NCBI RefSeq assembly: GCF_009829085.1
Contig: NZ_WUQY01000010.1
Location: 1 to 64,000 of the forward strand
DNA length: 64,000 nt
Source: Sphingobacterium bovisgrunnientis
GTDB taxonomy: Bacteria; Bacteroidota; Bacteroidia; Sphingobacteriales; Sphingobacteriaceae
Reading direction: 5' to 3'
This document shows, in pieces, positions 1 through 9,206 of the stretch. The notes under the pieces are model-generated. The model was not told where the DNA came from, did no database searches, and was given only the letters and a program-made list of their open reading frames with translations. The number at the start of each line of letters is the position of its first letter. Within the stretch, counting starts at the first letter, position 1. Both the position numbers and the translations under genes were made by a program.

Positions 1-29
1 TTGTTTTGCAACCTCAAAGTTAGCTAAAG

Positions 30-55
30 GGTTGGTGCTTGCGCCAGCCTTTTTT
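30..55 (+). terminator. Rho-independent terminator of an upstream gene
   Basis: An 8-bp stem (30-37 with 42-49, including two G-T pairs) closes a 4-nt loop and is followed by six T. It would end a + strand transcript entering from the left, so the histidine kinase that follows probably has its own promoter. Confidence 0.6.
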
Positions 56-113
56 AATCTTTACCGGACACTAGTGATTAATAATGTAATTTTATTAGAA
101 ATATCATCTACAC

Positions 114-1418
114 ATGAAGCGGCTTCTTAATTATTGGAATAAAATTAAGAACATAGGAAAGGATTCATCCTTATCTTTGTATAATATTAAGGTGCTTAAT
201 AATATTAATGCTGCGTCATTTATTTTTATACTTGTTTCATTCTCCTATGCTGTTCTAAATTTCTTTCAAGGAAGACCCTTATTGACAACGATCAATCTAT
301 CTATAACACTAAATCTTACTACAGTATTAATACTTAATCATTACAGAAAATATGATTTAGCAAAAATCGTATTATTGTTCTTCAATGCTTTTTCTCTCAC
401 TTTATCAGGATTTATTTATAAAAACCAATCAGAACTCTACTTACTAAGTGTACTGATAGCCATTACACTTATTTATAGAAATAGAAGTATCCAAATAATA
501 TCGAGTGTTATTTTAAGTGCAATATTTATTGCTATTAAATTTGTTCCGTATCCATTTGAGGTCGACTTACCCGTACAGCCCGAACGAACAATTTTAAATG
601 TATGTGGAGGATTATTCTGTTTGATTTACATCATAATGATACAATACAATGCCCAAATTTCGACTAATAGAATAATACGCAAACAACATTTATTAGTTCA
701 GAAAAACAATCAAAACATGAAAAAGATCCTAACGATTATCGCTCATGATGTACGTGCTCCTTTAGGATCAATTCAAAATTTGCTTTTTCTTTATAAAGAA
801 AAGATTATTTCAAGAGAAATAGCTACTGACACTTTTGAATCTATAAATGATCGATTAACGAATCTTGACAGCACACTTGTCGAATTATTAAATTGGAGCT
901 CCACAAGTCTGCGTCGCTCTCGGGTCGAGCCAAAAGACATTAAATTAATTGAAGCCATAGATCATTTATGTGTATTCTTAAAATCACAATTTGAAAATAA
1001 AAACTTACAAATACTGACCGATATTCCAAGTGATTTAAGTGTATTTGCAGATCCAGATCATTTAAATATTATAGTTCGAAACCTACTGAACAATGCAATT
1101 AAGTTTTCACACAATGAGGGTAAAATTGTGCTGTCTGCTAGTCAGGAAAATGATCAAATAAGATTGAAAATTCAAGATTATGGTATTGGAATTTCGGCAG
1201 AAAAAATGAAGAATTTTTTCGAAACTATTCAAACACCCAATTTAGGAACAGCAGGTGAGAGAGGCACTGGCTTTGGACTCGTACTTGTAAATGATCTTAT
1301 CCAACAGAATAATGGCCATATCACTTTAAAAAGTAAATTAGGTGAAGGTTCAACTTTCATTATATTGCTACCAAAAAGTAAGGCTTTACAGCAGACAAAT
1401 GTTTTAGTAACATTATAG
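114..1418 (+). CDS. Membrane sensor histidine kinase (orphan)
   Basis: A 434-residue two-component sensor kinase. The N-terminal half (about residues 30-185) is a run of roughly six hydrophobic helices without an obvious periplasmic sensor domain. A short linker leads to the HisKA dimerisation domain with the H-box AHDVRAPLG; the phosphoacceptor is His211. The HATPase_c domain follows, with an N-box (NLLNNAIKF, about 323-331), a G1 box (DYGIGIS, about 358) and a G2 box (GTGFGL, about 385), so it should be catalytically competent. No response regulator is visible next to it, and it sits directly upstream of nuoH with a 146-bp gap. The signal it senses cannot be read from the sequence; membrane-embedded sensing is the likely mode. 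Confidence 0.9.
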   Translation: MKRLLNYWNKIKNIGKDSSLSLYNIKVLNNINAASFIFILVSFSYAVLNFFQGRPLLTTINLSITLNLTTVLILNHYRKYDLAKIVLLFFNAFSLTLSGFIYKNQSELYLLSVLIAITLIYRNRSIQIISSVILSAIFIAIKFVPYPFEVDLPVQPERTILNVCGGLFCLIYIIMIQYNAQISTNRIIRKQHLLVQKNNQNMKKILTIIAHDVRAPLGSIQNLLFLYKEKIISREIATDTFESINDRLTNLDSTLVELLNWSSTSLRRSRVEPKDIKLIEAIDHLCVFLKSQFENKNLQILTDIPSDLSVFADPDHLNIIVRNLLNNAIKFSHNEGKIVLSASQENDQIRLKIQDYGIGISAEKMKNFFETIQTPNLGTAGERGTGFGLVLVNDLIQQNNGHITLKSKLGEGSTFIILLPKSKALQQTNVLVTL

Positions 1419-1512
1419 GACACCATCTCTGTTGGAAAAAGGATCAGATAATAATAATAAAAAGAAATATAATCTACTAGATTAGTATATTTTCATTTTT
1501 TATAGCGCAATT

Positions 1513-1533
1513 CATACGATTTACGTATGTTTG
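1513..1533 (+). promoter_or_regulatory. Candidate promoter with overlapping palindrome upstream of nuoH
   Basis: TATGTTTG at 1526-1533 matches the Bacteroidota -7 consensus TAnnTTTG. A 6-bp inverted repeat (CATACG at 1513-1518, CGTATG at 1524-1529) overlaps it. No clear TTG -33 element is present at the usual distance, so the promoter may need an activator or may be secondary to an upstream one. Confidence 0.4.
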
Positions 1534-1564
1534 TACTTAATTAAGAATTAATCTAAAGAGTACT

Positions 1565-2638
1565 TTGGGCGAAATTTTACTTCATATTCTAGTACCGCTT
1601 GTCATTTTTGGCTTCATCGCTTTGTTCACGCTATTTGCTGTGTATGCAGAGCGTAAAATTGCAGGTTTTGTACAAGATAGACTTGGCCCAATGGAAACTG
1701 GAAAATACGGCTTATTACAAACTTTTGCCGACATTCTTAAACTCCTTCAGAAAGAATTGATAAACCCTTCTGCTGCAGATAAAATATTATTTGCTGCTGC
1801 GCCAGTCGTTATTTTTGTAGCTGTATTTATTGGGTATTCCGTAGTACCTTGGGCGCCTGACTTTATTCCTGCAAATACAAACACAGGACTCTTCTTCATC
1901 ATGGCTGTAGTATCTATCGATGCGTTAGGCATCTTGATGGCGGGGTGGGGTTCTAATAACAAATACTCTTTATTGGGTTCAATTCGCGCCATCGCGCAAA
2001 TGGTATCGTATGAAATTCCGGTAGGATTATCTTTAATCGCTGCAGTGATGATTACACAAACCTTAAATCTAAACGCAATCGCATTCAATCAAGGAATTCT
2101 CAGTACAGAAAGTATTCATTTCCTAGGATTTTGGGATGTTTCTGAGATTGGTGGAATATTCGCTTGGAATATATTTCAAGCTCCTCATTTGATTGTTGTT
2201 TATGTCATCTTTTTTGTGGCTACACTCGCAGAATGTAATCGTGCTCCGTTTGATATTCCAGAGGCTGAATCGGAACTGATTGGTGGTTTTCATACAGAAT
2301 ATGGCGGTATTCGCTTTGCCTTTGTATTCTTAGCGGAATATGCCATGATGTTTTTGGTGGCTATGCTTGGTGTAGTTATATTTTTAGGCGGATGGAATAC
2401 CCCCTTACCAAATATTGGTGCTTTAAAATTGGCAGATTGGACAACAGGTTTAGTTTGGGGTATTTTTTGGACTTTTGCAAAATCATTGACCATAGTAGGT
2501 ATTCAAATGTGGATTCGTTGGACTTTACCTCGTTTTAGAGCAGACCAACTAATGAACTTATGTTGGAAAGTGATGATTCCAATTGCTTTTGCCTGCATGG
2601 CAATATCAGGATTGTGGCGCATATTAGTAATGAATTAA
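1565..2638 (+). CDS. nuoH: NADH-quinone oxidoreductase subunit H
   Basis: The NuoH/ND1 subunit of respiratory complex I, which links the quinone chamber to the proton-pumping membrane arm. The protein is 357 residues, normal for the family, with about eight membrane helices. Conserved NuoH blocks are visible: AERKIAGFVQDRLGP near the N terminus, and the acidic quinone-site loop CNRAPFDIPEAESELIGGFHTEY around residues 220-243. The start is TTG: no ATG lies between the in-frame TAA at 1538 and this codon, and an ATT at 1547 is the only other near start. It is the first gene of nuoHIJKLMN, and nuoA-G are not in the visible sequence. Confidence 0.95.
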   Translation: MGEILLHILVPLVIFGFIALFTLFAVYAERKIAGFVQDRLGPMETGKYGLLQTFADILKLLQKELINPSAADKILFAAAPVVIFVAVFIGYSVVPWAPDFIPANTNTGLFFIMAVVSIDALGILMAGWGSNNKYSLLGSIRAIAQMVSYEIPVGLSLIAAVMITQTLNLNAIAFNQGILSTESIHFLGFWDVSEIGGIFAWNIFQAPHLIVVYVIFFVATLAECNRAPFDIPEAESELIGGFHTEYGGIRFAFVFLAEYAMMFLVAMLGVVIFLGGWNTPLPNIGALKLADWTTGLVWGIFWTFAKSLTIVGIQMWIRWTLPRFRADQLMNLCWKVMIPIAFACMAISGLWRILVMN

Positions 2639-2639
2639 G

Positions 2640-3203
2640 TTGATTTTAAAAACAACAATACACGGCTTTGCGACAGCGGTAAAAGGATTACTTTTGACCG
2701 TAGGTCACCTCTTTGGAGCGAAGAAATCACGTGAAACACGCGATATTCGCCAAGCTGACTATTTTGAGAAACAAGAAGGTGTTACTACAGTGCAGTTTCC
2801 ACACGAGAAAATGCCAATTCCTGAGGTAGCACGTTATCAATTAGACGTCGAAATAGATGATTGCATCGTGTGTGATTTGTGCGCAAAAGCTTGTCCTGTG
2901 GATTGTATAACTATAGAATCTATAAAATCACCTGAGGCAATAGGAAAAACATCGGACGGCAGTGTAAAACGTCTGTACGCCGCGCAGTTTGATATTGACA
3001 TGGCCAAATGTATGTATTGTGGATTATGTACTGTGGTATGTCCGACAGAATGTATCACAATGACCAATCAATACGATCGAAGCACGACAAAATTAACAGA
3101 TTTGATCTATGATTTCGGTGAAATGACCGATGATGAAATAACCAAACGTAAAAAAGAATGGACACGTTTCCAAGCTGACAAGGAGGCAGCGAAAAAGAAA
3201 TAA
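2640..3203 (+). CDS. nuoI: NADH-quinone oxidoreductase subunit I (2x[4Fe-4S] ferredoxin)
   Basis: NuoI carries clusters N6a and N6b that pass electrons to N2 at the quinone site. Two full CxxCxxCxxxCP motifs are present: Cys75/78/81/85 (CIVCDLCAKACP) and Cys124/127/130/134 (CMYCGLCTVVCP). The 187-residue protein has a lysine-rich C-terminal tail. The start is again TTG, one base after the nuoH stop, which suggests translational coupling. The end overlaps the nuoJ start by one base (TAATG). Confidence 0.95.
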   Translation: MILKTTIHGFATAVKGLLLTVGHLFGAKKSRETRDIRQADYFEKQEGVTTVQFPHEKMPIPEVARYQLDVEIDDCIVCDLCAKACPVDCITIESIKSPEAIGKTSDGSVKRLYAAQFDIDMAKCMYCGLCTVVCPTECITMTNQYDRSTTKLTDLIYDFGEMTDDEITKRKKEWTRFQADKEAAKKK

Positions 3204-3751
3204 TGAATCTAGAAGTATTTCTTTTTTATGCTTTTGCAGCTTTAGCAATAGGTTCTTCGCTTTTAGTAGTGAGTTTGAAAAATACCGCACGTGCTTTATT
3301 CTTGTTCTTCATAATTTTATTTGCGATGGCCGGATTGTTCTTATTTGCTTTAGCGGATTTTGTGGCAATCACGCAAATTATGGTATATGTAGGGGGTGTT
3401 TTGATTTTAATGATTTTTGCTTTTATGCTGTCAAACAAAGAGCTATTGGCAGATTTACAGCAGATTTCAGGCTCTTTTATAAGTATGCCAAGTTGGCAAT
3501 CCTTATTACTAGCTTTAGGATTTTTTAGCGTTATTTTACTTGGCTTGAAAGAATGGAATTATGACATGCCCGAATGGATAATGAGTAATATCAAATCCGG
3601 TGATGTCATCTCGCCCAACGATAACAATATACATCAATTGGGCATCAAGTTCATGACACAATACGTGTTGCCATTTGAGGTAATTTCTATATTCTTGTTA
3701 ATGGCACTTATTGGTGCAGCACATTTATCCAGAAAGGAGGATACGCAATGA
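3203..3751 (+). CDS. nuoJ: NADH-quinone oxidoreductase subunit J
   Basis: A 182-residue membrane subunit of complex I, homologous to ND6, with five predicted helices. The third helix carries the conserved block AITQIMVYVGGVLILMIFA (about residues 54-72), the pi-bulge helix TM3 of the E-channel region. The C-terminal tail ends AHLSRKED. It overlaps nuoK by four bases (ATGA), consistent with coupled translation. Confidence 0.95.
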   Translation: MNLEVFLFYAFAALAIGSSLLVVSLKNTARALFLFFIILFAMAGLFLFALADFVAITQIMVYVGGVLILMIFAFMLSNKELLADLQQISGSFISMPSWQSLLLALGFFSVILLGLKEWNYDMPEWIMSNIKSGDVISPNDNNIHQLGIKFMTQYVLPFEVISIFLLMALIGAAHLSRKEDTQ

Positions 3752-4053
3752 TTACGTTGACACATTTTTTGGTGGTAAGTGCTTGTATTTTTTGCATCGG
3801 ACTGTACACGGTTTTAGCTAAACGCAACGCTATCATGATTTTAGTCGGCATTGAATTGATGATTAATGCAGCTATTCTGAATTTTGTAGCTTTCAGCAAA
3901 TACGATAAAATCAATTACGGTGGCCAAGTGTTTGCCTTATTCGCTATTGTATTAGCAGCTGCTTCTGTTGCCGTAGGATTGGCAATAATTCTCAACGTGT
4001 ACAGACACTACAAAACCATTAACCCTGATAATATTACGGATCTAAGAGATTAA
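3748..4053 (+). CDS. nuoK: NADH-quinone oxidoreductase subunit K
   Basis: A 101-residue, three-helix subunit homologous to ND4L and MrpC. The conserved membrane glutamates of the E-channel are visible in VGIELMINAAILNF (Glu about 35) and in the third helix region (FAIVLAAASVAVGLAI). Length and topology are standard. It overlaps the start of nuoL by one base. Confidence 0.95.
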   Translation: MITLTHFLVVSACIFCIGLYTVLAKRNAIMILVGIELMINAAILNFVAFSKYDKINYGGQVFALFAIVLAAASVAVGLAIILNVYRHYKTINPDNITDLRD

Positions 4054-6062
4054 TGCACTATCTACTTAACATATCGCCCATTACAGCAAGTATGCTAGTC
4101 GTGCTTTTGCCTTTCGTTGCCTTTATCATTCAGGGAATATTGGGTAAGAAGTCCACTTCTGGTATATTTTCATTAGTTGCTATCGTACTGAGTACAATTT
4201 TATCTGGTCTTTTTGTTTTTGCAGAGGTGTGGAATAGTACGCCCTTGCAAGCAGATTATACGTGGTTTACAATTGGTGAAAAGACATTCAGCATTGGGGT
4301 ATTATTGAATAATTTGACGGTTTTAATGCAGTTTATTGTATGCATTATTGCATTGCCAGTTCATATTTATTCCAAATCCTACATGAAAGGTGATGCAGGT
4401 TTACATCGTTATTGGATGTATTTGAGCTTGTTCTGCTTTGCTATGTTGGGTTTGACCATTTCCAAAAATCTACTTGTCATGTACATTTTCTGGGAATTGG
4501 TGGGTTTTGCGTCTTACTTGTTAATTGGATTTTGGTTTACCAAGGAATCTGCCGTACAAGCAAACAAAAAAGCCTTTTTGATCAATAGAATTGGAGATTT
4601 GGGATTTTTAATCGGTCTAGCCATTCTATTCAGCACCTTTGGAACATTAGATTTAGTTGAAATATTAGGAAAAGACGGGTTATTCTTTCAAGGTATCATT
4701 GATACTAATTCGGGATTAATATCCGCAGCAGGAATTTGTTTCTTCTTAGGAGCTATGGCAAAATCAGCACAATTTCCGCTACATCTTTGGCTGCCTGATG
4801 CAATGGAAGGGCCAACTTCTGTTTCATCTTTAATTCACGCAGCGACCATGGTTGCTGCAGGGGTATTTTTATTGAGTTCGATTTTTCCATTATTCAACGG
4901 AACGGTTTTACTTATTATCACAATCATAGGCACTATAACGGCTATAACTTCCGCTATTTTTGCGTTAGCACAATACGATATCAAAAAAGTATTAGCATTC
5001 TCTACTATTTCACAATTAGGCTATATGATAGTGGCTGTAGGGATTAGCGCATGGGATGCGGGTATGTTTCACTTATCAACACACGCCTTTTTCAAATGTC
5101 TATTATTCTTGAGTGCAGGTGCAGTTATCCACGAAATGGCGCATTTGAAAGCACATAACAATCTAGATTTTGACCCACAGGATTTGCGTAATATGGGCGG
5201 ACTTCGTCAATATATGCCAAAGACATTTGTGATGATGGCTATTGCTTCATTGGCATTGGCAGGATTTCCATTGACTTCAGGATTTCTGTCGAAAGACGCC
5301 ATTGTGATTTCTGCTTTCGAATGGGCAATACAGCAAGGAGGAGTCGCTATTATGATTCCAATTGTTCTGGTGCTTGTCAGCATTCTAACGGCATTCTACA
5401 TTGGAAGATTAATTTTCAAAGCATTCTTTGGAACCTTACGAGTTGATGTTGGTGATAAAGCACATTTGCATGAGGCGCCAAAAACAATGCTGATCCCAAT
5501 GGCTTTCTTAGCTGTTTGTTCTTTATTTATTGTATTTTCTTGGAATCCCTTTTCGTATGCGAATGCTGCAATTTTAAACGGATTAGTTGTAAATTATACG
5601 TTCCCTGAGATTCACGCTTTACATACAATAATTCCAATTGTATTGACCGCTACTGCTATAATTAGTTGGTGGATTGGTTACAATTGGTATGTAAAAGGCA
5701 AGTATCCTTTGAATGCGAATAGCAGTTGGATTCATTTTACTCAAAATCAATTTGATATGAATGAATGGATGATGAAAACTTTCGTCAATCCAACGTTGAA
5801 AATCGGAAAAATCAGTTTTTGGTTTGATAAATACATCGTGGATGGCATCGTGAATGGCTCAGCTTATATTACTCGCCAAGTCAGTGCTTTGATAACATGG
5901 ATTGATAAATACATTGTCGACGGTATCGTGAATGGCGTTGCTAGCTTAGCATATGAATTTGGAAATGCACTACGCACATTTCAGAATGGTCGTTTACAAA
6001 GTTACTTGGGACTCACGATGACTGTGGTTTTGATTGGAATAATTTATTTGATATTAAAATAA
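4053..6062 (+). CDS. nuoL: NADH-quinone oxidoreductase subunit L, with duplicated lateral-helix segment
   Basis: NuoL/ND5, the distal antiporter-like pump subunit of complex I, 669 residues with about 16 helices plus the long lateral helix. Typical pump blocks are present: WELVGFASYLLIGFW (about 149-163), HLWLPDAMEGPTSVSSLIHAATMVAAG (about 248-274) and a C-terminal helix ending IIYLILK. Odd feature: the segment before the last transmembrane helix contains two near-identical 12-residue units, FDKYIVDGIVNG at 591-602 and IDKYIVDGIVNG at 617-628, a 26-residue period. The next gene starts one base after the stop. Confidence 0.95.
   Translation: MHYLLNISPITASMLVVLLPFVAFIIQGILGKKSTSGIFSLVAIVLSTILSGLFVFAEVWNSTPLQADYTWFTIGEKTFSIGVLLNNLTVLMQFIVCIIALPVHIYSKSYMKGDAGLHRYWMYLSLFCFAMLGLTISKNLLVMYIFWELVGFASYLLIGFWFTKESAVQANKKAFLINRIGDLGFLIGLAILFSTFGTLDLVEILGKDGLFFQGIIDTNSGLISAAGICFFLGAMAKSAQFPLHLWLPDAMEGPTSVSSLIHAATMVAAGVFLLSSIFPLFNGTVLLIITIIGTITAITSAIFALAQYDIKKVLAFSTISQLGYMIVAVGISAWDAGMFHLSTHAFFKCLLFLSAGAVIHEMAHLKAHNNLDFDPQDLRNMGGLRQYMPKTFVMMAIASLALAGFPLTSGFLSKDAIVISAFEWAIQQGGVAIMIPIVLVLVSILTAFYIGRLIFKAFFGTLRVDVGDKAHLHEAPKTMLIPMAFLAVCSLFIVFSWNPFSYANAAILNGLVVNYTFPEIHALHTIIPIVLTATAIISWWIGYNWYVKGKYPLNANSSWIHFTQNQFDMNEWMMKTFVNPTLKIGKISFWFDKYIVDGIVNGSAYITRQVSALITWIDKYIVDGIVNGVASLAYEFGNALRTFQNGRLQSYLGLTMTVVLIGIIYLILK
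5823..5936 (+). repeat. Diverged internal tandem duplication in nuoL
   Basis: Two 36-nt units (5823-5858 and 5901-5936) differ at only 5 positions, four of them synonymous, and lie 78 nt apart. This is a tandem duplication in the lateral-helix end of NuoL that has been kept in frame under protein-level selection. Confidence 0.8.
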
Positions 6063-6063
6063 A

Positions 6064-7668
6064 ATGGGATTACTCTCACTACTCATATTTTTGCCATTGC
6101 TTGCAACAGCTTTAATTTTACTGTTGCCTGCGACTATGCGCCAAAGCTATAAGTATATTGCTTTGGGAATTACGGTTGTCCAATTTGTGCTGTCGGGTTG
6201 GTTGTATAGCCAATTTGATAATGCTGCTTCAGGAATTAATCAAATAAATGGCTTTCAATTCGTGGAGCAACTTCCTTGGATACGTTTGGATTTGGGCAGT
6301 TTAGGGCAATTAGAAATTGATTATTTCCTTGGCGTAGATGGTGTATCGCTTCCATTATTGGTATTGAGTGCTTTTGTCATGCTAATGGCCATTGGGGCAT
6401 CTTGGAATGTGACGAAGAGTATAAAAGGTTATTTCTCTCTGTTGATGCTGTTGAACATGGCGGTAATGGGAATTTTCTGTGCATTGGACTTCTTCCTTTT
6501 CTACATCTTCTACGAAGTAATGTTGCTTCCATTATATTTCCTAATCGGAATTTGGGGAGGTGCAAATCGTGAATATGCTGCAATTAAATTCTTTATCTAT
6601 ACCCTATTTGGTTCAGTATTCATGCTGTTAATCATCGTAGGTTTATATTTTTCAGTTATTAATCCAGAAACGGGCGCAAATACATTCAACATGTTGCACA
6701 TGATGAATCCGAACAATTATGTGGATGGTTCATTCTTTGCTTACTTGAATAATTATTACGAAGTTTTGGGAATCCCAGCACGTATGTTGGGCTTTATTGT
6801 ATTGTTTATTGCTTTTGCAATCAAAGTTCCAATCGTTCCAATGCATACATGGTTGCCGGATGCCCACGTAGAAGCGCCTACTCCAGTTTCCATTATACTT
6901 GCGGGTATTTTGTTAAAAATCGGAGGATACGGTATTATCCGTGTCTGCTTAAGTATATTTCCAGATGCAGCGGTTGACGCCAATTGGTGGTTAGGATTAA
7001 TTGGTGTGATCTCTATTTTATACGGAGCACTGAATGCGTTAGCACAAAAAGATTTAAAGCGTTTAATCGCGTATTCTTCTGTTTCGCATATGGGCTTTGT
7101 ACTATTGGGTGTTGCTTCCTTAACGGCGGAAGGTATTTCAGGGGCATTATTCCAAATGCTGTCACATGGATTCTTATCGGCAGCTTTATTCTTTTTAGTG
7201 GGTGTCATTTACGACCGTGTACACAACAGAAATATCTATAATTTCCGTGGATTAGCTACACATATGCCAACATATACAGGATTTGTTGCAGTAGCTTTCT
7301 TTGCCTCATTAGGCTTGCCTGGTTTCTCTGCATTCATCGGTGAAGCTTTTGTGATTATCGGAACGTTCAATGCGGAATCAGTTGGAACAGGTGTTCCACG
7401 TTGGATGGCGATTGCGGGTTCTATAGGTATTCTATTAAGTGCAGCGTATTTACTATGGACTTTGCAACGTATGTTTTTCGGACAAACACGTTTCAAAGGT
7501 GGCGAAGATTGGGCTACAGCGTTGACGGATGTCAGTGCACGTGAGCGTATCATCCTGTTCCCTACTTTGGCGTTAGCGTTATTATTAGGAATCATGCCTT
7601 CATTGGTTTTTGACAAAATGAACGCAACAGTTCTTAATTTAGTTTCATTGGTTACACAGTATCTATAA
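6064..7668 (+). CDS. nuoM: NADH-quinone oxidoreductase subunit M
   Basis: NuoM/ND4, the middle antiporter-like subunit of complex I, 534 residues and about 14 helices. Conserved pump features include FYEVMLLPLYFLIGIWGG (TM5 Glu region, about 140-157), HTWLPDAHVEAPTPVSIILAGILLKIGGYG (TM7-8 Lys and broken-helix region, about 262-291) and LIAYSSVSHMGFVLLG (TM10). It overlaps the nuoN start by one base. Confidence 0.95.
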   Translation: MGLLSLLIFLPLLATALILLLPATMRQSYKYIALGITVVQFVLSGWLYSQFDNAASGINQINGFQFVEQLPWIRLDLGSLGQLEIDYFLGVDGVSLPLLVLSAFVMLMAIGASWNVTKSIKGYFSLLMLLNMAVMGIFCALDFFLFYIFYEVMLLPLYFLIGIWGGANREYAAIKFFIYTLFGSVFMLLIIVGLYFSVINPETGANTFNMLHMMNPNNYVDGSFFAYLNNYYEVLGIPARMLGFIVLFIAFAIKVPIVPMHTWLPDAHVEAPTPVSIILAGILLKIGGYGIIRVCLSIFPDAAVDANWWLGLIGVISILYGALNALAQKDLKRLIAYSSVSHMGFVLLGVASLTAEGISGALFQMLSHGFLSAALFFLVGVIYDRVHNRNIYNFRGLATHMPTYTGFVAVAFFASLGLPGFSAFIGEAFVIIGTFNAESVGTGVPRWMAIAGSIGILLSAAYLLWTLQRMFFGQTRFKGGEDWATALTDVSARERIILFPTLALALLLGIMPSLVFDKMNATVLNLVSLVTQYL

Positions 7669-9161
7669 TGCAAGATATCAATATACAATTACCCAGTATT
7701 CTTGACCAAGTTATCCAATCTATTCCGGCTTTCAAAGCGGAGTTGGCTTTGATATTTGCTTTCTTGGGAAGTATTATAGCGACTTTGTTTTTGGATAAAA
7801 TTTGGAAGCAGAGTTCTTTTGTTATCACAATAATCGGTATTGTAACCTCATTAATTCTATCTACACAACAATTAGGAGCACCGCAGAATGGATTTTTTGG
7901 AATGCTCATAATTGATGATTTCTCGGTTTATGCACGTGGAATTATTCAAGTTGCATTATTGATTTGTGTCATTTTTATACAACAACATTTTCAGCATAAA
8001 AAATTTGGCAAAAATCTAGGTGATGTGTACAGTATATTGCTCGCAGCAGCTTTAGGGATGAATATTTTGACGACGACGAGCAATTGGTTGTTGGCGTTTA
8101 TTGCTATTGAGACTGTTTCGATAAGTTCCTATATTTTGGTAGGTTATTTTTCTGAAAACAAAAAGCAATCCGAAGCTTCAATGAAATATGTACTTTTCGG
8201 ATCTGTTTCCGCTGCTGTTATGCTTTACGGTCTATCCTTAATATATGGATTTACAGGAAATTTAGATTTCACCTCATTCGAACATATTCAAGGATTAATA
8301 GAAGCACCGAAAATATTATTATCTATAGCATTGCTGTTTATGTTTGTGGGAATAGGTTTCAAATTGAGTTTTGTGCCTTTCCACATGTGGGCACCAGATG
8401 TGTACGAAGGTGCACCTACTCCTATCACAACATTCTTATCTACAGTACCTAAAATTGGTGCTTTAGTTTTATTAGCACGCCTTTTTGAAGAATGGACATC
8501 TACATCATTCTTCTTCTCCGAATTGGTATTAATATTGGTAAGCGTGGCGGCAATTGTCACCATGCTAGCCGGCAATTTAATTGCCTTGCGTCAGTCGAAT
8601 ATCAAACGTATGATGGCGTATTCTTCCATTGGTCATACAGGTTTTCTACTGATGGCATTGGTTGGAAACTTAGCTTCGGAACCTCAAGTATTATTGTTTT
8701 ACATCGCAGTGTATACGATTATGAACTTGGCAGTTTTTGGGTTAATCGATTTATTAGAACAAAAAACAGGTTCAGCACAACTGGAGAATTACCAAGGATT
8801 AGGTAAACAATTTCCTATAGTGTTTAGCATTCTTACACTATTGGGTATTTCATTAGTCGGCTTACCTCCTACTGCAGGTTTTGTCGGAAAACTATTTGTT
8901 TTTACGTCTATCTTCGATTTATTCCAATTCAACAACAATCGTTATTACTTAATTTTATTGGTTGTAGGAGCTTTAACATCGGTGATTTCGTTGTTCTATT
9001 ACTTCAAAATTCCTTTATTTGCTTTCTTACGCAAAGGTGAAGAAGTAAATATATTTCCGACCACTTCTACACAAATCGTGTATATCATTTCAGTAGTTTT
9101 AGGTATTTCGACATTGGTTTTGGGCATTTTTCCTAACATCCTTTTGACATTATTTAAATAA
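7668..9161 (+). CDS. nuoN: NADH-quinone oxidoreductase subunit N
   Basis: NuoN/ND2, the antiporter-like subunit next to the NuoK/J region, 497 residues with about 14 helices. Typical blocks are IETVSISSYILVGYF, FHMWAPDVYEGAPTPITTFLSTVPKIG (about 238-264) and MMAYSSIGHTGFLLM. It is the last gene of the nuo operon. No terminator is visible before the next gene, which begins 45 bp downstream behind its own -7 motif. Confidence 0.95.
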   Translation: MQDINIQLPSILDQVIQSIPAFKAELALIFAFLGSIIATLFLDKIWKQSSFVITIIGIVTSLILSTQQLGAPQNGFFGMLIIDDFSVYARGIIQVALLICVIFIQQHFQHKKFGKNLGDVYSILLAAALGMNILTTTSNWLLAFIAIETVSISSYILVGYFSENKKQSEASMKYVLFGSVSAAVMLYGLSLIYGFTGNLDFTSFEHIQGLIEAPKILLSIALLFMFVGIGFKLSFVPFHMWAPDVYEGAPTPITTFLSTVPKIGALVLLARLFEEWTSTSFFFSELVLILVSVAAIVTMLAGNLIALRQSNIKRMMAYSSIGHTGFLLMALVGNLASEPQVLLFYIAVYTIMNLAVFGLIDLLEQKTGSAQLENYQGLGKQFPIVFSILTLLGISLVGLPPTAGFVGKLFVFTSIFDLFQFNNNRYYLILLVVGALTSVISLFYYFKIPLFAFLRKGEEVNIFPTTSTQIVYIISVVLGISTLVLGIFPNILLTLFK

Positions 9162-9190
9162 AGACTACAGAACTTCTTAGGAATAAGTAA

Positions 9191-9198
9191 TACATTTG
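9191..9198 (+). promoter_or_regulatory. Candidate -7 promoter element for the glycosyltransferase pair
   Basis: TACATTTG fits TAnnTTTG exactly and lies 8 bp before the ATG. No convincing TTG -33 box is at 17-23 bp. The short leader leaves little room for a ribosome binding site. Confidence 0.35.
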
Positions 9199-9206
9199 TA
9201 CCAACT

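Noticed and set aside
6984..7241. 85-codon + strand ORF inside nuoM in another frame
   Set aside because: It lies wholly within a conserved pump subunit, with no family resemblance.
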